In this document: positions 21,764 to 33,359 of the stretch, one piece after another | How the letters are laid out: the number at the start of each line of letters is the position of its first letter | How positions within the stretch are numbered: position 1 is the first letter of the stretch | NCBI GenBank assembly: GCA_934045075.1 | Contig: OW203736.1 | Span: 4,698,091 to 4,762,090, forward strand | Length of the DNA: 64,000 nt | Reading direction: 5' to 3' | DNA from: Yponomeuta sedellus | Lineage: Eukaryota; Arthropoda; Insecta; Lepidoptera; Yponomeutidae | Notes under the pieces: model-generated | Databases searched by the model: none | What the model saw: only the letters and a program-made list of their open reading frames with translations | What the model was told of the DNA's origin: nothing | Program-made: the position numbers and the translations under genes

Positions 21764-21990
21764 CATACAAAGGGTTGATTCGATATCAACGCATTGTATG
21801 CGGTCACTGTAGTGACACGTTGCTCTTCCTGCATGCATCGCAGGAAGGTTAGGCATACTCCACTACGGGGGCCAAGTCCAGGTTGGTGGAGGATGGTAAG
21901 ACAGTGGCGGCCCTTACTGTCAGAAGTTATCAAGCCGCCCATAAGGCCTCTAACATGGCTCAACGACTGCCACTACATGACAGCCGGCAC
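21764..21990 (-). mobile_element. 5S-derived SINE copy, 5'-truncated
   Basis: GATATCAAC end, 'CGCAGGAAGGTTAGGCATAC', 'GGCCTCTAACATGGCTCAAC'. The promoter region is missing. Confidence 0.6.
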
Positions 21991-22076
21991 ATTCGTTTCA
22001 GGATTGATACATTTTGTGGAAAGAAAGTTAACAAAGACACGACTTTTTTTATATTGTAAGTAATTGTAAAACTAGC

Positions 22077-22298
22077 AACGCTTACAAACATAGATACGTA
22101 ATATTATTATCTGTATTAAGATTACGTAATACAGAGAATATTGTAAAGAGGTTCGAAATTTCACTTATGCCGGTGAGTTCACATCTGCATTAGCACATCT
22201 GGAAAGAGCGCTGGCACGGATAGCCAGAGGTCGCGGGTTCGAATCCCGGCATGAGTGGAATTTTTAACTTCTAAATAGATTTATAAAACGCTTACAAA
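22077..22298 (+). mobile_element. tRNA-Ile-like SINE with 12-bp duplication
   Basis: AACGCTTACAAA at 22077-22088 and 22287-22298. The leader and anticodon arm are present. The A-box region is disrupted ('CATTAGCACATCTGGAAAGA') and the B box is intact. Confidence 0.75.
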
Positions 22299-22479
22299 TT
22301 GGAGAAAACGAAAAAGATGTTTTCAGAGACGGGTAACTTGTGAATTATTACTTAGTTACTAAAACTTGAAGGATAGAGGATACATAGTACACAAGCAGTA
22401 GGGCCTGCCGCTCTGAAATTGAACTTTTTGGTCGCTCAAAAAAGTGTCAAACACTTAAATACTTCTTAAATCGTCCGTA

Positions 22480-24862
22480 ACGGATGTAAAATCTTATGAT
22501 TGCAGTGCACAGCGATCTGGACGTCTGGATCCAAGCAACATCACATCGTCACGGGAGTGGAATTTTTCCAAAGGGGACTATACATTATTATATCGCCTTA
22601 TTAGCGAAATATCGTGGGACCAAGTGTACAGGATTCACAATGTAAATGACGCTGTAGAATTATTTTACTTGTCTGTCTATGATATTTTTGATCTTTATAT
22701 TCCCAAAAAAAATCGGCCCAAAGTAAGCCAAAGAACTTATCCAGTATGGTGCACGGATGATATAATACAAGATATTAGGCAGAAAGCAGCGCTTCATCGT
22801 AGGTGGAAGGCTACGCGAGATAGGGATATCTATTGTCAATTTAGTCGGCTCCGAGCCGTTATTAAAGCCAAATTATCAGCGAGGTATAACGAGTACATGC
22901 GGGCGATGGTTGACAACATCAACTCTGACCCACGAGCTTTTTGGAGACACGTTACCAATTTAAAGTCGAAAGGGGGCTTTGAGCCTAAAGTAAACTACAA
23001 GGGGATCGACTGCGTTGGAGAGGCAGCGGCCACCGCGTTCGCTGACTTCTTTTCCAGTGTTTTCCTGCCTAACACCCCAACCCTGAATGCGTTTGACGTT
23101 TTTAGTACTACCGATACCTCGGCAAACTACATTCATATCACACATTTCACTGAGAGTGACATACGGCAAGCGCTGCGCAAGCTAAGGCCGCGAAGTTCTA
23201 CCGGCCCAGATAACATACCGCCCTACATTCTTAAAGCATGCGCAGATTATCTGATTAAACCCCTTTGTCATATATTTAATTTGGTACTGAATAAAGGTGT
23301 ATATCCCGCACGATGGAAACTTTCCCGTGTCAGTCCTATTCCGAAAACATCCGACCGTTTTCATGTTGAAAACTATCGTCCCATTGCCATTATTTGCTCG
23401 CTAGGTAAGCTTTTCGAATCTGCGCTACATGCCAAATTATCCTCGCAGTTAAAGCCATATCTCTCCGACGCGCAGCACGGATTCCGTAGCCACCGGTCAA
23501 CAAATACCAACTTATTGACCCTCGTCGATACTATATCCGGGCACTTGGACAAAGCCTGCCAGGTGGAAGTGGCTTACTTTGATTTTAAGAAGGCTTTCGA
23601 TCGCGTAGATAACGACCTACTGCTGGAAAAGCTATGTGCCATCGGATTAACGCCAAATATGCTCATCCTTTTGGCAGACTATCTTCGTGATCGTCAGCAG
23701 TACGTGAAGTATGGTTGTCACACCTCAGCACCGTATCTTACCAGGTCTGGAGTGAGTCAAGGTTCGATCCTGGGTCCACTGCTGTTCATTATCATGATTA
23801 ATGATCTCGAGTCTGTCCTTAGACACGCAAAGTGTCTCCTCTATGCAGACGACCTTAAGCTTGTACTTAGCATAAAACAGGAATCAGATTGTGAACTTTT
23901 TCAGAGGGACCTAAACGCAGTCTATCAATGGAGTGTTGAAAATAAACTTCATTTCAACAATAGCAAGTGCTACGTGATGTCATTCACGCGGTCCAACCAG
24001 GCCTTTCAGGGTGGTTATAACCTGGGACCGGAAGCCATAACACGTGTCCAGGTAATGAAAGACCTTGGAGTCGTGTTTGACCCTTCTCTGACTTTCCACG
24101 AGCACATGACGACCCTAGCTAGTGACTGCATGAAAAGGCTCGGTTTTGTTCTGCGTATGGTCAGGGATTTCAAAGATCCAAAAGCTGCTCGACTTTTATA
24201 CACAGCTTTAGTACGGAGCAAGATCGAAGCCAGTGCCATTGTATGGAATCCACATGAGGCCAAATACATGCTGCTGTTGGAAAAGGTGCAAAAAGCGTTC
24301 CTTCGTTTCTTGTACAAGAAAATATACGGATACTACCCGTTTATGTACCCTACTCAGTTCCTGTGCGGAATGCTCGGGTTTAATACGCTAAGAGTGCGCC
24401 GGTGCTGTGAGCAGCTAGTAACAGTATGTCGCATAATCCGGGGCGAATCCGACTGCCCTGAGCTCACACGCCAAGTCTGTAGACTTGCCGTGCCGGACAA
24501 CTACGTGCGAGCTCGCAGACACGCCCTGCTGGCGGTGCCAGCGGCGCGTACGGTCGCCCGCAGTCAGTCTCCGCTCGTGCGCGCACTCTCCTCGATCAAT
24601 TCCCTTCTATCGTCAGCACCAGGGTGTGATCTGTTTGCTGATAAGATGATGAATGTAGCTGAAGAATGTCTGAAATACTGTGAACGAGACGAATGAAAGG
24701 ATGGTCTAAATTATGTGTAAACTGTATTGGATTTTAATTTTTATTGTATGTTATGTGTATTTTATGTCTAAATTATTAGTAAATAGTCGCTAATTGTAAA
24801 ACGAAATAGTCATATGTACTGTAATGTTCTACAATTTAAATAAATAAAATAATAATAATAAT
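22480..24862 (+). mobile_element. 5'-truncated jockey/CR1-like non-LTR retrotransposon
   Basis: Contains the reverse transcriptase frame described separately, a roughly 145-bp AT-rich 3' untranslated region and an (AATA/AAT)n tail at about 24838-24868. The endonuclease and ORF1 parts expected upstream are missing. The coding-like frame is open back to an in-frame TAA at 22456. A target duplication was not identified. Confidence 0.75.
22624..24696 (+). CDS. Reverse transcriptase (LINE ORF2, N-terminally truncated)
   Basis: A 690-codon frame with the ordered motifs of a non-LTR reverse transcriptase. The region 'SSTGPDNIPPYILK' is near residues 191-204 and 'NYRPIAI' follows. 'GFRSHRST' starts at residue 286. 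Motif A 'DFKKAFDRV' starts at catalytic Asp 320. 'SGVSQGSILGPLLF' spans 375-388. The active-site box YADD is at 407-410, followed by a thumb region and a Cys-rich C-terminus. The first codon given is GTG; the frame continues in phase upstream to 22459, so no true start is implied. The apurinic endonuclease that normally precedes the domain is absent. It copies its own RNA at a nicked target; this copy cannot do so alone. No stop or frameshift occurs across the domain, so the insertion looks young. Jockey versus CR1 clade not resolved. Confidence 0.85.
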   Translation: MYRIHNVNDAVELFYLSVYDIFDLYIPKKNRPKVSQRTYPVWCTDDIIQDIRQKAALHRRWKATRDRDIYCQFSRLRAVIKAKLSARYNEYMRAMVDNINSDPRAFWRHVTNLKSKGGFEPKVNYKGIDCVGEAAATAFADFFSSVFLPNTPTLNAFDVFSTTDTSANYIHITHFTESDIRQALRKLRPRSSTGPDNIPPYILKACADYLIKPLCHIFNLVLNKGVYPARWKLSRVSPIPKTSDRFHVENYRPIAIICSLGKLFESALHAKLSSQLKPYLSDAQHGFRSHRSTNTNLLTLVDTISGHLDKACQVEVAYFDFKKAFDRVDNDLLLEKLCAIGLTPNMLILLADYLRDRQQYVKYGCHTSAPYLTRSGVSQGSILGPLLFIIMINDLESVLRHAKCLLYADDLKLVLSIKQESDCELFQRDLNAVYQWSVENKLHFNNSKCYVMSFTRSNQAFQGGYNLGPEAITRVQVMKDLGVVFDPSLTFHEHMTTLASDCMKRLGFVLRMVRDFKDPKAARLLYTALVRSKIEASAIVWNPHEAKYMLLLEKVQKAFLRFLYKKIYGYYPFMYPTQFLCGMLGFNTLRVRRCCEQLVTVCRIIRGESDCPELTRQVCRLAVPDNYVRARRHALLAVPAARTVARSQSPLVRALSSINSLLSSAPGCDLFADKMMNVAEECLKYCERDE

Positions 24863-24869
24863 AATAAAT

Positions 24870-25261
24870 AATATGATGAGGATTAAAATTTAGAAGAGTG
24901 CTTAATATTTTATTAGCTATGTAAGAAAATTAAACCTGATTTGTACTAAAAGTAAACTTTTCTTACTAATGTCATAAACTAATCTCACAGCGGCCATGAC
25001 ATTAAAACATCTATCCTCATAATATGCCAAGTATGAAGTTAGTTATTACTAAGTTCCTTCGGTGTAATTTCTTATATAATTGTCACATAGAGGGTACTAC
25101 ATTTGTTTCTTATTCGAAAAATAAGCCCAACAATAAAGTAATTCTTATAATTACAAGTGTCATTACTGGAAAGAACAAATCCGACACCAAAAAACAATAA
25201 TCTGCAGCGAGAAATTGTGAACGCGTAGTATGCGCACTTTTTAACTGTGTTAGGTATGTAA
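24870..25261. other. Unassigned AT-rich sequence
   Basis: No feature supported. Confidence 0.35.
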
Positions 25262-25621
25262 TATATCAACCCTTAGTATGTCCCCACTGCTGGGGCACGG
25301 GTCTCTTGCTGTATCAGAGGAGGGTAGGGCCATACTCCACAGGGGCCAAGTCCGGGTTCGTGGAGGATTGTACGACAGTGGCGGGTCTTGCTGTCAAAAG
25401 TTATCAAGCCGCCCATAAGGCCTCTAACATGGCTTAAAGACTGCTATTACACGACAGCCGGCACCAACGGCTTTACATGTCTTGCGACGGAAACGCTCGG
25501 AAAAAATGCCGCTAGCAGTTGTCACTGGATGGTAACCCATCCAGCACCTAATCGCGCTTGCCGTTGCTTAACCCAATTGAATGATCGCAATCACTCGGTT
25601 CCACTGGGACACGAGCCCTTG
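25262..25621 (-). mobile_element. 5S-derived SINE, near full-length reverse copy
   Basis: Runs from 'ATATCAACCCTTAGTATG' to 'CACTCGGTTCCACTGGGACA'. The 5S-like part (about 25518-25592) includes 'GGATGGTAACCCATCCAGCA' and 'CCGTTGCTTAACCCAA', matching the C box and A box in reverse with decay. Confidence 0.65.
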
Positions 25622-25649
25622 TAAATATTTTTTTAGAATAGCATAACAT

Positions 25650-25708
25650 GGCGCTCATTAGGGGAGGGCTATGTCCAGCAGTGGACTAATACAGCCTTAA
25701 AAAGAAGA
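25650..25708 (+). mobile_element. RTE-type LINE 3' terminal fragment
   Basis: 'GGCGCTCATTAGGGGAGGGC', 'TATGTCCAGCAGTGGACTA' and an AAGAAG tail. Confidence 0.55.
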
Positions 25709-25912
25709 TATCATTACATAACCTCATGTTTATACTTACGTTATGGGTGACTCTGCAGCAAATATGTGAACTTTCAGCCTTGCATATTCTGGTACTCGTA
25801 TGTTACGTTTTAGATTTAATATGATTTGACAAAAGATGGTCAGAGTGGACTTTTCGCTGCCTTTTTTTCACTACAAGTCAATCCTAGGACAGCGGCTAAC
25901 GTATGTATGTAT

Positions 25913-26080
25913 AGTAAGAATAAGAATAAAAAGAATTTTATTGCCTCATCAAAAACAAATTAAGACTTAAAGGTAGGTATTATAAAATAAGGCAAAAGGT
26001 AGTGGCTCAGCTGGTGCTGAACCGGGTCAGCCCCGGACAGCGCTGATTTTCAGCCACTGCCTTCTCCCTAAAATGTCGTA
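25913..26080 (-). mobile_element. LINE 3' end with hairpin
   Basis: A simple tail 'AAGAATAAGAATAAAAAG' with a reversed polyadenylation signal (TTTATT). Then 'GGTAGTGGCTCAGC' and 'TCAGCCACTGCC' can pair as a stem in the 3' untranslated region. Confidence 0.45.
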
Positions 26081-26199
26081 CGGGAGTAATGTAATAACAT
26101 AAAATAAGTGTCCCTTGACATCCAATAACCAAAATGAAACTTTTTTATGGAGGTGTTTTTTCTGATAAATTAAAAACTAATATAATCGTTTTTTTCTTA

Positions 26200-26370
26200 A
26201 TGACTCGCGATGCTCATACATAGTTATAGATAAAACGGGTCTAATGGCCATTATTTACTAGGTACGTCGGGAATGAAGGTACTTAATTGCAATTATTATA
26301 AAAAAATATAAATTTTAGATCCGTTTAACGTATAACTAAGAATGTAAATACTTTACATAGTATAGTATCG
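26200..26370. mobile_element. MITE copy of the ACGGGTCTAAT family
   Basis: 'GACTCGCGATGCTCATACAT' and 'AAAACGGGTCTAATGGCC' at the left, 'AGATCCGTTTAACGTATAAC' at the right. Confidence 0.5.
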
Positions 26371-26664
26371 TTTTCCGAGAAGCACGTATTGAAAGCGGAA
26401 TAAACGTCGCTAGGCGGAGCATAGTAAACCGCCTGCCGCATCATATCGGCTTATGCGTCCATATTCCGTATTTTATTGTGGCCAACACTGCCTTCGCCGC
26501 CAGACAATGACAGCCGCAGTAATGTGAACTGAAAAGATTATGCCAAATAAATTTCTGGTTTTTACTGGCTGGGATTTGGCACGGTCGTTTCGTGTGGAGA
26601 TTCTTGTGTTGGCGCACAATTGTGTCTAAAGCTTTTGCCACAAGCTTTTGTCTACTTTAGTATT

Positions 26665-26708
26665 TAATTTTCTTAATGATTCGCGATACTCATACAGAGT
26701 TATACGAG

Positions 26709-26741
<33 letters not shown>

Positions 26742-27060
26742 ACCTGAGATTTCCGCACTTAGCCTTATAGTTGGGCCATTGTCGTAGCAAGCACTGAGTT
26801 ACGCGAACACCTCAGACACTAGGGTTTCCTTACGATGTTTTCCTTCACCGTCAGCGAGTAGTATTGCTACTATAATTTCATAAATGTAGATAACTTAGAA
26901 AACAAAGTCATTGGTACATGCCGGGGTTCGAACCCACGACCTCCCGATTGAGAAGTCGGCGTTCTACACCGCTCCGCTACCACCGCTCTATACGAGTATA
27001 TTGAACGGGTCTAATCGTGATTATTTATTAGGTAAAACGTAATTACGTTTTTTCTACTTT
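26665..27060. mobile_element. MITE copy split by SINE family 2
   Basis: 'AATGATTCGCGATACTCATA' at the left and 'TTGAACGGGTCTAATCGTGA' at the right are separated by the SINE at 26713-26988. Confidence 0.55.
26713..26988 (-). mobile_element. SINE family 2 with 12-bp duplication and TAGT microsatellite tail
   Basis: TATACGAGTATA at 26701-26712 and 26989-27000 flanks it. The tRNA-like head (reverse B box 'GGGGTTCGAACCCACGACC') lies at the right. At the left its 3' end is a run of about seven TAGT units, i.e. a (CTAA)n tail on its own strand. Confidence 0.8.
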
Positions 27061-27180
27061 GATTTGATATATCTACCTACATGTGACTATTTTTTGTAAC
27101 TATTTAATTTTGTATTGACATTTTTACTGTAGCTTAAATATTTAATTTTACTTAATTTTAAATTGTAGTGGATTATATAC

Positions 27181-27590
27181 ATATTTTTAATGCACTAACC
27201 CGTGCTCAGGACAATTTTAAAAAACCTATTTAGAGACTAAAAATTCCACCCATGCCGGGATTCGAACCCACGACCTCTGGCTATCCATGCCAGCGCTCTT
27301 CCAACTGAGCTAATGGGTGACTCACCGGCATCTGTGAAATTTCGAACCTCTTTACAATATTCTTTGTATTACGTACAGTAGCGACATCTGGCTGAAGTAA
27401 TTTGCATCACTTGCAGCCCCGAGTACCTACTTTGCAGTTAGGTTTTTTCATAGGAATGATATCGCTGTACCTACATTATTTTATTCTTTTCAATTGTCAT
27501 ATTGTCCTTAGCACGGGTTAGTGCATTAAAAAAAAAGGATATAATCATGTAGGTACAGCGATATCATTCCGATGTAAAAACCTAACTTTC
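27181..27590 (-). mobile_element. Full-length reverse tRNA-Ile-like SINE plus start of a second unit
   Basis: Tail 'AATGCACTAACCCGTGCTCA', reverse core with 'GGGATTCGAACCCACGACC', leader, and the rarely kept outer 5' end 'GGAATGATATCGCTGTACC'. A further tail and the inverted outer end (27543-27587) follow, making perfect inverted repeats of about 25 bases. Confidence 0.7.
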
Positions 27591-28084
27591 CGGGCCAAAT
27601 CTGATACAAATGTCCCAACGACTACACGACGTCTAAACGAGATTCACACCTCTTGCACCTTAGTTAATTAAATGTACCCGCCAAAAATTTAAAATTACAC
27701 ATAACTTTTTGTACTTCATTAAATATTTGCACCTCGCGTGTCATAAGACAAAATAAAAATGCTTACATGTCCTAGTTTTTCAAGTGCACTTTAGAGCAAT
27801 TAAACGCTAATTAATTTTAAAAAGCTCACACACTCCTGACCTTTGCGAAAGAATTTAATTTGTCAACGCCATTAAATCTTTGTTTGTTTTTTAGGACTCA
27901 CTGTATAGACGTGGTATTACTTTCCAAGATAATTTAACCTTGTCACTTCATCAGAATTTCTGATACGTAGAAACTCTGCCAGGCTCCTTTCTTACGCTGG
28001 ATGGAAAACGTTTCCATAAACACAAAAAAAACCTCAAAATTTAAGGTCAAGATATAAAATGACTCATAAATGTTGATGAAGTAT
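27591..28084. other. Unassigned sequence
   Basis: No feature supported. Confidence 0.35.
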
Positions 28085-28490
28085 AGGAGGTTTATCAGGA
28101 GCGTGGCAAGTGGCAATCCCTGGTCTCTTAAGACAGTGGCGGGCCTTACTGTCAAAAGTTATCAACTCGCCCGTAAGGCTTCAGACATGGCTTAACGACT
28201 GGAATTAAATGACAGCCGCTACCAACATGCGCTCGGAAAAAATGCCACTAGCGGTAGTCACGGGATGAACACCCATCCACCACCTGACCGCACCCGTTGT
28301 AGCTTGACCCAAGTGATTGATTCTACTAATCACTAGGTTTACTAGACTATGAGCACTTCATATAAAAAGTATCAGATATATTTTTTTTTTCAAAAGTTGT
28401 AGTATGCAACGACTAATGAACGTTGATAAGGCGGAGGTGATCCGTCCGGATCGTGAAACATGGCCCTCCCTCTGGGATATAGGCGTAAGT
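28085..28490 (-). mobile_element. 5S-derived SINE fragment flanked by LINE 3' pieces
   Basis: 28130-28345 is a reverse SINE copy ('GCGGGCCTTACTGTCAAAAG', 'GGTAGTCACGGGATGAACAC', 'CACCTGACCGCACCCGTTGT'). 28085-28130 and 28400-28490 match the LINE end at 16510-16625 ('GCAACGACTAATGAACGTTG', 'GGATATAGGCGTAAG'), so the SINE apparently sits in or between LINE pieces. Confidence 0.5.
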
Positions 28491-28604
28491 TTATATTATT
28501 TTTACATTAGAATCTACAGACATTTCCTTTGTTGGATACTAATGGCGATCCAACAGGAACAGGTGAAGGCAATGGATGAATAGATAAATAAGTTCCACTT
28601 AACA

Positions 28605-28760
28605 CAATCACTTGTCTTGGTCCCAAACTAGGATACCCTATCCTATGGTAACGAGGCAAATAGATCACCAACATAAAATACACCTAGACTGAGGCTTTTT
28701 GTACAAATTAAGTACGGTTGCCTCCAGTGTGAATCAAGCCAAAGACCTTGGATAGAACAG
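28605..28760 (+). repeat. SINE family 4 copy
   Basis: 'CTTGTCTTGGTCCCAAACTA', 'GGATACCCTATCC' and 'CACCTAGACTGAGGC' match 53695-53850 and 43115-43300. Confidence 0.45.
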
Positions 28761-29104
28761 ATACATCCCTAAAGTCTCCATGAGCTAGTTATCCTAAAAG
28801 ACACGTTCAATCGCTAGGTAGGGAATTTGGCGAATATTGATTACAATACATTAGGCCAGATTTGAAAATTCCCTAATAGAGTTCCATACAATCCCAAGGA
28901 ACTCTGCAGGAATAACTCTCCAAGGATAATTCCCGGAGGAGAATACTACATCTGTACTACTTACGGCGTGTTTTAAACAGCTGACAATGCAGTGATCATC
29001 AGTCAATGGTTCCAATATGCTTGTCATTGAGTGGTCGGAGCTAAGTTTAATTGATTATCGGGAACAGCAAATTGTGTGGAGTAACACATAACAAACATAA
29101 CATT
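28761..29104. other. Unassigned sequence
   Basis: No feature supported. Confidence 0.3.
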
Positions 29105-29425
29105 TACATACAAGCACATACATGCTTCTGGCCCTGACTAGGATAATTATCCTGTGTCGTGGGAAGCAAAAACAACGACTTTGTAGACTTTTAGTCCGGA
29201 TTTACTTACGGGTGTTGTTATATCGGAAAAGTCCGACCAATCCGGACTAAAAGTCTACAATGTGTTGTGCTTACGAAAGTTTTAGTTCAAAAACAACGAC
29301 ATCCCAAACATGTAAACATCCAAGATCTAGGGTTTTTTTTTGTCTCCAGCCAGGGTTCGAACCCGGGACCACTTGCATGGTAGGAACCATGCGCTACCGC
29401 TGCGCCACAGAGGCCGTCGAAAGTG
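29105..29425 (-). mobile_element. tRNA-derived SINE (GTCTCCAGCC family) split by a small foldback element
   Basis: Reverse tRNA-like head 'GGGTTCGAACCCGGGACC' with 'ACCATGCGCTACCGCTGCGC' at 29350-29412. The body continues at 29105-29179. A forward copy lies at 42560-42760. Confidence 0.65.
29180..29287. mobile_element. Foldback insert with 13-bp duplication
   Basis: CAAAAACAACGAC at 29167-29179 and 29288-29300. The insert holds exact inverted repeats 'TTGTAGACTTTTAGTCCGGA' and 'TCCGGACTAAAAGTCTACAA' around a short centre, plus about 27 further bases at the right. Confidence 0.75.
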
Positions 29426-29555
29426 CTGATGCTTCTTTTAAAAAAGTGATATTTTTTATGCATCCTCGATTGTGTCCCACTGTTGGGCAAAGGCCGCTGC
29501 ATTGTAAGAGTTTATTTTTAGAATTGAAATGAAATTAAATTTTAATTAAATAAAT

Positions 29556-29817
29556 GCTAGTGACATTTTTTCCGAGCGCTTCAGTGCTTCGCAAGGCATG
29601 TTAAGCCGGTGGTGCTAGCTGTCATGTAATGTCTGTCGTGAAGCCATGTCAGAGGCCTTGTGGGCGGCTTGATAACTTCTGACAGTAAGGCCCACCACTG
29701 TCTTGCCATCCTCCACCAACCCGGACTTGGCCCCCGTGGTGAGTATGGCCTAATCTTCCTGCGATGCAGGAAAAGAACCGTGTCCCGGTAGTGGGGACAT
29801 ACAAGGGTTGATATCGA
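29556..29817 (+). mobile_element. 5S-derived SINE copy, 5'-truncated
   Basis: Starts at 'CTAGTGACATTTTTTCCGAG', just after the 5S-like part, and ends 'CAAGGGTTGATATCG'. Confidence 0.6.
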
Positions 29818-30308
29818 AATATTCATTAGTCATTGTATCCACGCACGCCGGTTTCGGGTGTTTTTTATCTTTCTCTTCGCTAATTGACCCCTTTTTGGTC
29901 GAGGTATAGACCGTTCACAATATTAGGTAACACAGATATATAAATTACATCTCGGCTGCCGGTCGTAAGATCGTATTTGTTTACAAGTAGTATGTCAATA
30001 TGAAGATATGTTTTTCTCTGTTGAAAATGTATGTCACTGATTAATAAGCTCGTAAAAAGCCGTATAAAAATGCACATTGAATATTAATCAAAACCACAAA
30101 AAAACAAAGTTTTAAAGTAGGTATTAATAACTCTATTAACTGTATAGTAATGAACTTCATTCATTTGCACTCCGCAAACATCTGCTTAAAACATTTAAAA
30201 TCCAAGCAAACAAATATGGTTTCTATTAAGTGGAGTTGGTTGTCGAGAAAGGAATTGTAATTAGAATATTACCATAACATAAAATTAAAAGTAAAAGAAA
30301 ATGTAAAC
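29818..30308. other. Unassigned AT-rich sequence
   Basis: No feature supported. Confidence 0.35.
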
Positions 30309-30576
30309 GAAAAAAATGTATAGGTACACTCTTTTTAATGCATTAACCCGTCCTAAGGACAATTTAAAAAAAAAACAATTTGTAAAATTGTAATACAGAT
30401 AATAGTTTGATTACTTTAATACATTGTAAAGAGGTTCGAAATTTCACTGATGCCGGTGAGTCGCCCATTAGCTTAGTTGGAAAGAGCGCTGGCACGGATA
30501 GCCAGAGGTCACGGGTTCGAATCCCGGCATGGGTGGAATTTTTAGCCTCTAAATAGGTTTTTTTGAAAAAGATGTA
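30309..30576 (+). mobile_element. tRNA-Ile-like SINE with 12-bp duplication
   Basis: GAAAAAAATGTA (30309-30320) and GAAAAAGATGTA (30565-30576), one mismatch. Inverted tail at the left, then the direct core with A box 'TTAGCTTAGTTGGAAAGAGC' and B box 'GGTTCGAATCCCGG'. Confidence 0.75.
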
Positions 30577-31023
30577 CTAAAATAATAGAAATTCGTATTT
30601 CTTCTCCACGCTTTTCTCTGTGCTAGAGCTCGATTCGACAATCGGGTGACCGCAAAGGGCTGCCGAACAGGTGTAGAAGCGACGCAAAGGGTCTCTTCCA
30701 CGCCGCCCTTTAAGCAAGGCTTTGTTGGTGATGGGAGGTAGCGGGAGCGGATACATTTATTGTGGATGCTACGTCATCCCCTACGTCAAGTCGAATAACA
30801 CAACATCGATTGTCAATGGATCGACAACTTTAGATCGACCGTTCATTACATCAAACCCTTTATAAATTGAACGAATCGTTCATTAGACCGAAACGTCTCG
30901 AAAACTCCGAAAGTGCATATTTAATTTTATTTGCTCTTTCCTCATTCAACTTGACTTAACCATTTAAGCAAGTTTACAGTCGACAGTAGATTTATCTTTA
31001 CCATTTTGACCTTGGGACCGACA
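30577..31023. other. Unassigned sequence
   Basis: No feature supported. Confidence 0.35.
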
Positions 31024-31160
31024 TACATGAGGTGGTTCAGCCTTGGTTTAACTAAGACTTGGTCTATCTCGCATGCGGTCACTTTCTTTTGAATATCGTC
31101 CAAGAGAGACGGCATGTGAGACGAAGACTTAGTTAAATCAAAGATGAACCACCTCATGTA
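31024..31160. mobile_element. MITE with TACATGAGGTGGTTC inverted repeats
   Basis: The left 'TACATGAGGTGGTTCAGCCT' and right 'GATGAACCACCTCATGTA' arms continue, with mismatches, into TTTAACTAAG/CTTAGTTAAA; each arm is about 40 bases in a 137-bp element. Confidence 0.75.
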
Positions 31161-31321
31161 ACCATGAAGGAGGCCTAAATTGCTGATGATTATGATGATA
31201 TTGAGTAAGCGAGTGACAAATAGTTATTGACCGCCGCATTCAGAAACGTCAATTAAAGTTATTCTCCGATTAAGTATGCTGTTGTTTTATTCTGTTTCAT
31301 TGATAATAAGTGAAAGATAAT

Positions 31322-31782
31322 GAATGATATTTAGTATAGAAGCGCTAGAAAGAATAGATTTATGATAGAAGCGCTCGTGGCCTAGCAGAAGCGCTCGTGG
31401 CCTAGCAGAAGCGCTCGTGGCCTAGCGGAACCGAGTGATTGGAATCAATCACTTGGGTTAAACAAAAACAGGCGCGGTCAGGTACTGGATGGGTGGCCGT
31501 CCCGTGACTACCGCTAGTGGCATTTTTTCTGAGCGCTTTCGTGCTTCGCAAGGCACGTTAAGCCGTTGGTGCCGGCTGTCATGTAATGGCAATCGTTAAG
31601 CCATGTCGGAGGCCTTATGGGCGGCTTGATAACTGCTGACAGTAAGGCCCGCCACTGTCTTACAATCCTCTACCAACCCGGACTTGGCCCCCGGTGGAGT
31701 ATGGTCTAACCTTCCTGCGATACAGGAAGACCCGTGCCCCAACAGCGGGGGCATATAAAGGGTTGATATCGAATGATATTTA
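31322..31782 (+). mobile_element. 5S-derived SINE, full length, with triplicated 20-bp leader and 12-bp duplication
   Basis: GAATGATATTTA at 31322-31333 and 31771-31782. The leader AGAAGCGCTCGTGGCCTAGC is present three times in tandem (31367, 31387, 31407). The 5S-like region (about 31440-31512) keeps 'AGGCGCGGTCAGGTACTGGA' and 'TGGGTGGCCGTCCCGTGAC'. The body is complete to 'GGGTTGATATC'. Confidence 0.8.
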
Positions 31783-32185
31783 AATAAACAAAAACTACCT
31801 TTTCTTAAATAGCCGTGCCTTATCCGCGTCTCTTATGCCTAAAGCCACAGCCTCAAATCACCATAATACGCCGCTTTCGTGCCAATTTGTTGTATTTCCC
31901 CCACACTGTGACGGAGTGACATCGTCGCGGAGGCGGCGACCGTTTATAAAGTTTACTATGTTATCCTGATCGGATTGTCTTCTACATGTTGAGGCTTGGA
32001 GACGGTCTGGTCGTCTCTAGTGTGCAGGGATGGCCATGCAAATAAGTACCTAATATACGCATCGAATTGACGACCTCTTCTGTTTTGAAGTCGGTTAATT
32101 AGAGTTGAGTGATCCTTTTTTAGAAACAAACTGAGTTGAACTTGCAACAAATTCAACTCGGTTATTTCAAAGCAACAACGACGTT
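31783..32185. other. Unassigned sequence
   Basis: No feature supported; a short GC-richer patch lies at 31910-31945. Confidence 0.35.
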
Positions 32186-32309
32186 TAAACAACGACGGCC
32201 TCAGTGGCACAGCGGCTTGGCACGCTGACTGTAAAACGGGAGGTCTCGTGTTCGATTCCCGGCCGGGTCAAACTAGTAAACAAACTTTTCTAGTTTGTCT
32301 CGGGTCTGG

Positions 32310-33359
<1,050 letters not shown>

